Positions 31,074 through 40,000 of a stretch of DNA of 43,893 nt are shown here, in pieces. Under the pieces are notes generated by a model that was not told the DNA's origin, did not search any database, and worked only from the letters and a program-made list of their open reading frames with translations. The stretch's first letter is position 1, and each line of letters begins with the position of its first letter. The translations under genes and the position numbers were made by a program. Origin of the DNA: Mnemiopsis leidyi (taxonomy: Eukaryota; Ctenophora; Tentaculata; Lobata; Bolinopsidae); contig JH153418.1 of NCBI GenBank assembly GCA_000226015.1, positions 45,692 through 89,584 on the forward strand, read 5' to 3'.

Positions 31074-33146
31074 ATGAACATTCAAGGCTCACCGACTTCA
31101 ATTGAGTTATTTGGATTACAAGGAAGTTCAGGAAACAGTCCTGATTTATTTGAGAACCAGCGAGGCAGCCCTGATAAAGAACAACAGTACACGACCCCAA
31201 GCAAGAAGAGGCCTTGCTTTCGGTCACCAAAATGTAGTACTGGTTACCGGAATGAGCTGATATCTCCTCTGTCTGCTGCTATTTCTAATTCAGTGCAAGG
31301 TGTATATTGCACTCAGGAGGTACATACATGTATCTGTAAAACTACTCAGTTTAAAGATACATATGTCACATGTCAGTCCAGTTTACAGTTTTACAATCTA
31401 AATTCATGATTTAAACTTTTATCATCTTTACAGTCATATATATGATGATCAATTTAATATATGATCAATTTTCCTCCGTGAACACAACAACTTAGCTACA
31501 TGGTCAATGAACTATACAGTATCTACTCACTCACAAATTTCCTTCAAACTATTATGTGTAAATGAACTTGCAGTGTTATGTGATTACCAGATGAACACTA
31601 CCTCAGATAAAAGAACAGGACAGCAATTTCCAAAGTGATGTCTGGAAAATACTTAAAGCTCTTAGAGAGAAAACAGAAATACTACTTCCATACAACATTA
31701 AGAATATACTCCAAGGAAGAAACTTGTACAGGGGAAAAGTTGCCCACATTTCGGCCATTGTCAAGTCGGTGGAGGCTGTATCGCAAAAAGATACATCTAT
31801 TGTTCTCTGCGACAATACAGGTTACCTCTAGATGTTAGCAATTGAATCTCTAATGTGACATTCTACGGCTACTTAATTCTCTTATGCTTTATCTTAAAAT
31901 CATTTGATTGTAATAGCCTTCCAGTATTTGCAAACTGATTGGCGTTTTTCATTGGCCGCTGTTAGGATTAAATCTGTACTAATAAGTTAAGTCTATATAC
32001 CCTGTCTATATTTGTTGAAAATAAACGACTTGCAGGGGAAATAAAGGCAGCAGTACACAGTAAAGTGATGGAGAAATATGGTTCACTGCTGGAGCCCGGT
32101 GTAGGACTGCTACTGAGACAATGTACTGTCTTCTCCTTCATTACAGTCCAGAAGTATGTCAACATCACTCTTCCCAACATTGTACATGTCTACAACTCTT
32201 CCAGTTTACATCCTGACCAATCTGTTGTCGACAAACATATTCTGGAGGTAAGAGTGTTTTATGCCTTGCGAATTGTGATTGTATTCTGTTACTAGAGATT
32301 TACAATTTTACTGCAAATACAACTTCTTTAGAGTTTTAGAGATGAAAACACTTACAAGTCTTTAGCTAACCATGAGATTAACTTTGTCTCTTATCCTCAC
32401 AGGTTTCGGAGATTAACATACAGAAAATTGAAAATCCTGACACAGAAAATCAAACTCCAAACATCACCCTGAATACTCCAAACAGACCACCACCACCTAG
32501 ACCCTCTCGGAACATGTCTAGAACAAACACTCCGCAAAACAATTCTAGAACCAACACTCCCCAATACAAACCAAGTCCATACAACAACAATGCAAGTACA
32601 TCCAGTCACCAGACTCCTCAGAAGAGTTGGACACCTCAACGTAACAGATTTCCACAACACAACACAACTCAACGTCAACAACACAACACATCTCAACCTC
32701 AACAACACAACACAACTCAACCTCAACAACACAACACATCTCAACCTCAACAACACAACACATCTCAACACAACACATCTCAACCTCAACAACACAACAC
32801 ATCTCAACCCTGGTACAACAAACTGACTCCTCAACAAACAAGCCATGGAGGCAGCAAGAGGAATAGTGAGGAGGAAGAAGGGGACAGGAAGAGGGTTAAA
32901 ACTACACCTCCTCCGGGCAGCATTAATCTCAAGAAGGACAACAATCTCTCTCCTAAAGAACAAGGTATGTGTAGAGCCGTGATTTGATCGGCAGTTTGAT
33001 TACACTATATTGTGTAAGTTGACAGTTTTAGTAAACTCCTTGACAATATCTCTTTTGAAGTGAGTTGCTATACAACTTGTTTAATTTCAGAAGAAATAGC
33101 AAAACTGTTGGAAGATATTGACGATTCTTTTTTTGACGACTTCTGA
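31074..33146 (+). CDS. HROB: HROB (C17orf53-like), MCM8-MCM9 associated OB-fold protein of homologous recombination
   Basis: Five exons: 31074-31319, 31607-31820, 32036-32247, 32403-32964 and 33091-33146, with phases 0, 1, 0, 1; 429 residues. Exons 2 and 3 (residues about 83-224) form the conserved OB-fold (former DUF4539): ILLPYNIKNILQGRNLYRGK, VAHISAIVKSVE, IVLCDNTGEIKAAVHSKVM, LLEPGVGLLLRQCTVFS and YVNITLPNIVHVY. These align with human HROB segments such as KVPSMAVMIKSL, DPTGEMQGTVH, LKPGSVLLLKQVGVFSPS and YLNVTPNNLVHIY. HROB acts in the nucleus, binding MCM8-MCM9 to promote DNA synthesis during recombination repair. Exon 4 is disordered, with Pro-rich and Gln/His/Asn-rich repeats. The protein ends in a short acidic helix (KLLEDIDDSFFDDF). 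The start is uncertain: TTGCAG lies directly before the TGATG, so the ATG may follow an intron in the untranslated leader, or further coding exons may exist upstream. Confidence 0.9.
32652..32812 (+). repeat. Coding minisatellite in HROB exon 4 (24 base units)
   Basis: Imperfect tandem units of CAACCTCAACAACACAACAC + A(T/A)CT, each coding for QPQQHNT(S/T). Six or so units, one shortened. The reading frame is kept. Confidence 0.85.
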
Positions 33147-33149
33147 CGA

Positions 33150-34020
33150 TTCCTAAGACATGCAATCATAGCTAGGATGCAAATAGTTTTTACTAATTTT
33201 ATTTCACAAACATTAATAATTTATTCAGTAAATTTGTACATGTGTAATGAACGGGTTGACTTATTTTACCTAAGCTTCTTATTGTAGCGTCAAGACGTGT
33301 GCAGCATACATTATCTTGCATGTCAATATTATTCTTCTGTCTTTTAAGCTTGATGATTAAACAGTTACCTTGCTAGTGAAAACATAGTAAACAGCTCTTA
33401 CGTTATTTGTGACTTTGTTGTACAAGTTAAAATTACTTCTGTTTTGGTTTCATGAAACGCTCTATTCATCAAACATACATTTTTGGGAAAATTTGGTTGT
33501 GTCTTAGAATTCTGAATTGAGTTTGAGTAAATTTATGGAATTAAATAAGGATAAAGAACTGCACTCTGCTTTAATGTCTAACTTAAATTAATCGTGAATC
33601 CATTTGACAACTTTTTATAGAATTGAATTTGTTTTTTGTCGAATAACTGGCTAAATTGTTAATTAAGGTTTTTTACTCAATTGTTTTGTTATTCTGTCAA
33701 ACAGTGCAGAAATTGTAATGACAAAAATTCAAATTTTATCAATTTCCATCGGATGAATTTGATGTGAAACAAAAGCAATTTTTAGATTTTTTAATCAATT
33801 GTTTAATACATTACAATCAATAACTGTGTAAATTGAACCTTTTTCAAGTTCAAGTTGTTTTAGCTGCCTTTTTATTCTCCCGCGTAATTTATATTAGTTT
33901 AATCTCAATAAGTCTCCACAGACTTTCTAACTTTCTACTTAGAATAAAAAATTACCTTGTATGCTTGTTTGTATTCTTGTACTCCCTCTAAAACCACGCA
34001 GCAACTAGGAAGAAAAGGCG
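33150..34020. other. HROB-DNAAF2 intergenic region
   Basis: AT-rich sequence of about 0.88 kb between two genes on the same strand. It holds the 3' untranslated region of HROB (ATTAAA at about 33356 is a possible poly(A) signal) and the promoter of DNAAF2. No further coding sequence seen. Confidence 0.45.
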
Positions 34021-34025
34021 ACAAG

Positions 34026-37000
34026 ATGCCGGGTGGGAAGTTGGACATGACGAAGGAAGAAATGGACAGGATCAGTGAAGCTCTGAAGAAGGAAGAGTTT
34101 AGGAAGTTACTTATGGATTATGCAGAGGAGCTTGCTGATCCTGAAAAACGCAGGGTAAGTGTAGTTACATATAGTGTACTGTGTACATGTGTACATATAG
34201 TTACACTGTGTAACTATATGTGAACACAGAAGCGTACTTTAGGGAAATATTCCCACAGTTTTCGGGTAGATTTTACTTTTCTGAGTTTACTTTTCTTACT
34301 AGATGCTATAACGGTTGTAAGGATACTACCTGTTATTTGCCATTACTAGAATTAGAACATGTAATATTTAACATCTTGACTGAATGATCGAACTTATAAG
34401 TCGCATAAGAACTTGAGTTTAATGTGGTTTTTGTTATTCTTTTCTTGACTCGAGTGATGGATATAGGATTTTAATAGCAATTCATCTATATATATCCGTG
34501 TAACAACACCGTCATCAGGACATAACACTCAAAATATTTGTATAAAAGTAGTGTTGAAAGTTTTAAAACTTAAATCCTATGTCTATAACTCGAGTCAAGA
34601 AGAGAATAACAAAAACCACGTTAATCTAAGTTATTGAACACCCACATGATAATGTCCCCTCACTCCCATCCATATTCCACAATAACAATTAATTGTTATT
34701 AGCAGTCAATGATACGACTTATGTGATACTGCAGTACAGGGGTTAACCGTTACTGAACCTCTAGTTATTTCCTTCTCATCCCCTCACTCTCCACACCTCA
34801 GCTGTACGAAGAAGAGTTGACAATGTTGGAATCACAACGAGGTGTCGACATGAAGTTCATCAAGCCCAGCCCCGGGTTTGTCGTCAAGATGAACGACAGT
34901 GCGCAGAACAAAGTCTTCATCAACGTGTGCACGTCTGCAGAGATCGCGCGGCCGGAGTTTCAGTACGCGGAGATGAAGGCGGACGGAGACAAAGTGGAAC
35001 GCGGACAGCAGTGTTCTCTTCCTTACAGTCTGTCTCCTTCACACCTGGAGAAAGACAACAGTGAGTCTGTTTGTCTGTTTGTTTGTTTGCTTGTTTGTTT
35101 GTTTGTTTGTTTGTGGAAAATGTGGAATGTGAAGTGTAACTCCACAAATTCCAACAGAAAATGTGGAATGTGAAGTGTAACTCCACAAATTCCAACAGAA
35201 AATGTGGAATGTGAGGTGTACGACGTGGTTTTCCACCCGGAAGTCTTGGCACGGTGTTCCAACCCCAAGTTCAAGGACATGGTGGTCGACACAGCCATAG
35301 ACGGGGTGTGTAGCAACTTTAAAGTGAATCTGGACAAAACTTCTAAGAAGCTCCCGAAAATGAAGTTCAAAGGAACCCCTTCTTCTAGCGTTATAAGGAA
35401 ACGTGTGTCTGAGGTAGAAACTTTAATTGTTTGCTTTCTGTTTACTTAGTTTAGAATTTTTGCCCGCTTGATAATTTATCAATAGCTTCACCCAACTTCA
35501 TTCTCGTTAGATTACTTTTAGATAAAGTAGAGTTAACTTCATTCTCGTTAGATTACTTTTAGATAAAGTAGAGTAAACTACCGCGTTTTCAGGAAAAGTC
35601 AGATGCGTTCGCTCATCTACCCGGCCGGCCAGATTTTCCAGATCTTCCCGGGGAAGAGAAGAAGAAAGAGAAGAAGAAAGAGAAGAAGCAGACAAAAGGA
35701 AAGGAAGAGAAGAAGAAACCTGATGATGAGCCTGTCTATAAGATGGTCTTTAGGGAGGATGTCAGCATGGGCAACTTTACCAACGAACGGTTACTTACAC
35801 TTTATTATGATATTCTTATAATATACTTTATTCTTCTTTATAATTATGTATAATACTTATTTATAATTATACTAATTTATAATTATACATGTTCATACTT
35901 TAACTTGTTTTTACTTTTACTCGTTTAAAACTTTATTATAATATATTTTATACATTGTACTTCTTTACATTTTAACTGAATGATCGGATAATTGTTAATG
36001 AGTCACATTAGAAGCTAAGTTCAACAGTGTTTTTGATATTCTCCTTTTGACTCGAGTGAAAATTAAAGGATTTCATTAAATCCTTTGTCTTTTATAATTG
36101 AAGTTAACTCTATTCAGGCTTACAAGTAGCTTGTTAAGTGCTAAGTGCTAACTCTATGCAGGCTAACAAGTAGTTTGCTAAGTGCTAAGTGCTAACTCTA
36201 TTCAGGCTTACAAGTAGTTTGCTAAGTGCTAAGTGCTAACTCTATGCAGGCTTACAGTACTACAGTAGTTTGCTAAGTGCTAAGTGCTAACTCTATGCAG
36301 GCTTACAGTACTACAGTAGTTTGCTAAGTGCTAAGTGCTAACTCTATACAGGCTTACAAGTAGTTTGCTAAGTGCTAACTCTATGCAGGCTAACAAGTAG
36401 TTTGCTAAGTGCTAAGTGCTAACTCTATGCAGGCTAACAAGTAGTTTGCTAAGTGCTAAGTGCTAACTCTATGCAGGCTAACAAGTAGCGGTAGACCGAC
36501 CCAGATAGTGATAACGTTCTCCCTGCCCCTCCACCCCTCGGCTCGAGATGTAGACCTGGACGTTTACCCGGAATTCCTGGAGTTACATTCCAGACATTAC
36601 AACCTGGGTCACCTCACCCTCCCTTACAAGGTGGACAGTGACAACGGTAAGTTGGATAATTGCTTTCTTCACGGACAGTGACAACGGTAAGTTGGATAAT
36701 TGCTTTCTTCACGGACAGTGACAACGGTAAGTCGGATAATTACTTTCTTCACGGACAGTGACAACGGTAAGTTGGATAATTGCTTTCTTCACGGACAGTG
36801 ACAACGGTAAGTCGGATAATTGCTTTCTTCACGGACAGTGACAACGGTAAGTCGGATAATTGCTTTCTTCACGGACAGTGACAACGGTAAGTTGGATAAT
36901 TGCTTTCTTCACGGACAGTGACAACGGTAAGTCACGCTTTCTCTTTCTTCACGCTTTCTCTTTACTTTTCTTCTTTATTTTTCTGCTTTCTACGCATTTT

Positions 37001-40000
37001 CATTTATTCGAATCTTTCTGAATTACTGCCGTACACTGTATCATAAGCAAGCGGTATCTGAACAATTATGAAACATAGAATGCTATAGGTTTTAACCACA
37101 GTTAAACCACACCAATAAATAACACATGTAATACAATAACTCGTTACTTACAATGTACATGATATTGTATAGTATCTGTGTCGTGTACATGCGTTTAGCT
37201 TACGTGCATGTCACCTGTACACACATTAGCTGTCTTATACACTCCATAATGCTTTGTACTCCTGGCTTGCAGTTCGTGTGGAGAAAATAAGGTCTTCTAT
37301 AAAATATGTTATTAGGAACGTTCAATAAGTGATGATTTTCCAATAATTTAGTGTATCATAAGATCACTTCAGGAAATTTCTGAGGTGGCGCTAAAAATAA
37401 GCAGCGCTAAATCAATCGATTAAAGAACGGCGAACTCTTGGATCAGTTATCCAATTAAATAATTAATTACAAAGCATGAATGTTCAGGAAAAGCGAAGTT
37501 CGACAAGGAGAAGCGAGAACTAGTTGTTACACTGGACGTGATACCGCAGGTAAGATAAGAAATTCTCCTGTCTGTCTACTGTTTGTCTACTGTACTGCTG
37601 TGTGTATTGTACAGCGACTTTAACTGACATGCTGCCCGCCAATTACTGAATACTGATTGAAAATATTCCGCCTCAAATTCCAATAAGAAGTGCTTTTATT
37701 CTGGCCTTTTTGACTTTGCAATAGATTAACTGCAGTCCTATTTGATTATTTTGATCTATAACTTTAATATTTTGACAAATTTTCCAGTACAACTGTTCTT
37801 CTAGTCTCAAGTAAAAGTCAACAACTCACCAAAGTAACTAAACTAACTAACAAACTAACTAAACCATTAACTAACTGACTGACTAGCTAACTAGACTATT
37901 TACCAACTAACTAAAATTACTTAAGTAACTAACAAACTAGCTATTTTCCTAACTTACTTAACTAACTAACTAAACTATTAACTAACTAACTAATCTATTA
38001 ATTATCTAACTTAACTACCTAAACTAAACTACACATCTCTACAGACGATAAGTAAAGAAGACATTTCCAACTTCCCCGAGTCAAGTCTTGTCGAGGAACT
38101 ACCAGACGGTCAAGAGACCGAGGACTCATCAGACTCAAAACCAGGAACTTCAGTCATGTCTTCAGAACCGTCAACATCTCAAGAATCTCCTGAAATACCT
38201 AGAATACCTGAAACATCAGCGGATTCAAGTTTACCAGAGCCCGAACATTCAACAACATTAGATGAGACAGTTATAGAGAATGGTATAGAGATGAAACTTG
38301 ACGCAGCAGTAAATGATGTCGACGCTGCTTCTGAAGTTTCCTCCATAGAAATAGTTCCTTCAGTCGACAGTTGCATATCAGAAATATCAGACTCCTCTAC
38401 CCAATCAATAGAAACTAACCCCTCTAGCAATGTTAACCAACAAAACCACACCTCGGAGTCGCTAGAACATTCCAGTTCTAACACAGAAACAGAGAGCATT
38501 CCAGAAACTTCCAGCATTCCAGAGAACTCCTTTAAACCGATATCGTCCCCTGAAAGTTCCTCTCCTGAACTTCGTGAGACAAACGAAATGACACAGTCGC
38601 CCGCTGAATCGTCCCATGAAAACGGGGCTTCTTCTGACGACTCAGAAGTTGCTAAACTGACCGAGGTTAAAATAACTGTCAACGACGACAAAGAAATCGT
38701 TAACATTCCGGATAATCCGGTAAGATTCCGGAGTAGGTTCAACGTTTCTCCAGTGCCCTGTTCAGATGGTTTGTGTAATTCTCCCGACCCTAAAACTTGC
38801 AAGGAACCCAAGTGTGGCAGAAGTGAAGTTGAGCAAAGAGATTTAGAAAACACAGACTTGACGATTCCTGGTTAGTTAACACTTATCTTCATCAATGCTT
38901 AACAATATATTTAGTACTCCTGGAGTCATTTAGTTTCCTAACTGTTAAGATAAGATATGCTACTCAACAAAGTCTGTAAATTTGAATTTGCTTGTTTCAG
39001 ACGAAATAAGTTCGGTAAATAGTGGGCTAAGTTCATATACAGATTGCACCTTGGAGGACAGTCTCAGTAAGTATTCATATTGTTTCTGCCATCCCGCTTC
39101 ATAATATCATAGTGCTCCGAAAGTGTGATCCTTATCTCAAATTATTAATTCGGCGATGGTCAGCTCACTGCATTAATTTGTAGACTATAATTTATTCATC
39201 TTTTCGTAACGCGCGACGACAAAATAGAATGCCAGCGTTAATTTCTCTGCAAATTTCTGTTTTTGTGCGGCGCGGCGCAAACATGCCCACTGCATGCTGA
39301 TGAAAATTGAAATATTCGATATGCTTCGATCGAATCAAGCATGCTCGATCGATAGATGGATTAGAACTTAGAAGATTCGAGAAGCGTCAAGGATACAGAG
39401 AATTCTTTGGCATTGTGTTGGTAAACCTAGTGGCGCGAGTTTCGTTGTCTGTCAGACACAAATAGCAAACTACAAGTCACTTCATTTAAAAGTCGCGGCG
39501 GCAAATTTACCCGGGAATTTCTAAACTTCTTATCTACCCGGGAATTTCTAAACTTCTTATCTTATTCATTTTCCTTACTACATCAGATGTGGGTATCAGA
39601 GTATTCCAAGATATGAGCACAGTGACTGTTCTACTCGATACGGTGTACAACAATGTTCCTGAAGTTACCTTGTCGGGGAAAAAGGTAAGTCGTGACTACA
39701 AAATAGACATGAAGACATTAACATATTAATTTCAAGTTCCTAATAGACTCTACCCCATCCTATAACCAAACTTAGTTATAGGTCTAAACTTTACTGTGTA
39801 TTCCCAGGTCTGGCTAGAAAACGACGATGTTACCTTGTACCTGATCTTACCCCACGCCGTGACGACTTATACAATAGACATGTCGTATGATAACGTGTGT
39901 TTTGTACTTTACAAACAACACAAATCTCTCTGGTCTGCTTTGCACATTGGCCACTCTGAGGAGGAGGTCTGTTTTTGTAGATTTTCTGTAAATCCTGCTT

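Noticed and set aside
32397-32963. Minus strand open frame with CCVVEVEMCC-like repeats
   Set aside because: Antisense shadow of the HROB coding minisatellite.
34817-35173. DNAAF2 exon 2 read on through the CLFVCLLVCLFVCL run as protein
   Set aside because: The hydrophobic repeat is the GTTT/GTCT microsatellite of the following intron. The donor AACA|GTGAGT at 35061 ends the exon in the phase required by exon 3.
38179-38853. 224 codon minus strand open frame
   Set aside because: Antisense shadow of DNAAF2 exon 7, whose Ser/Glu-rich codons leave few antisense stops.
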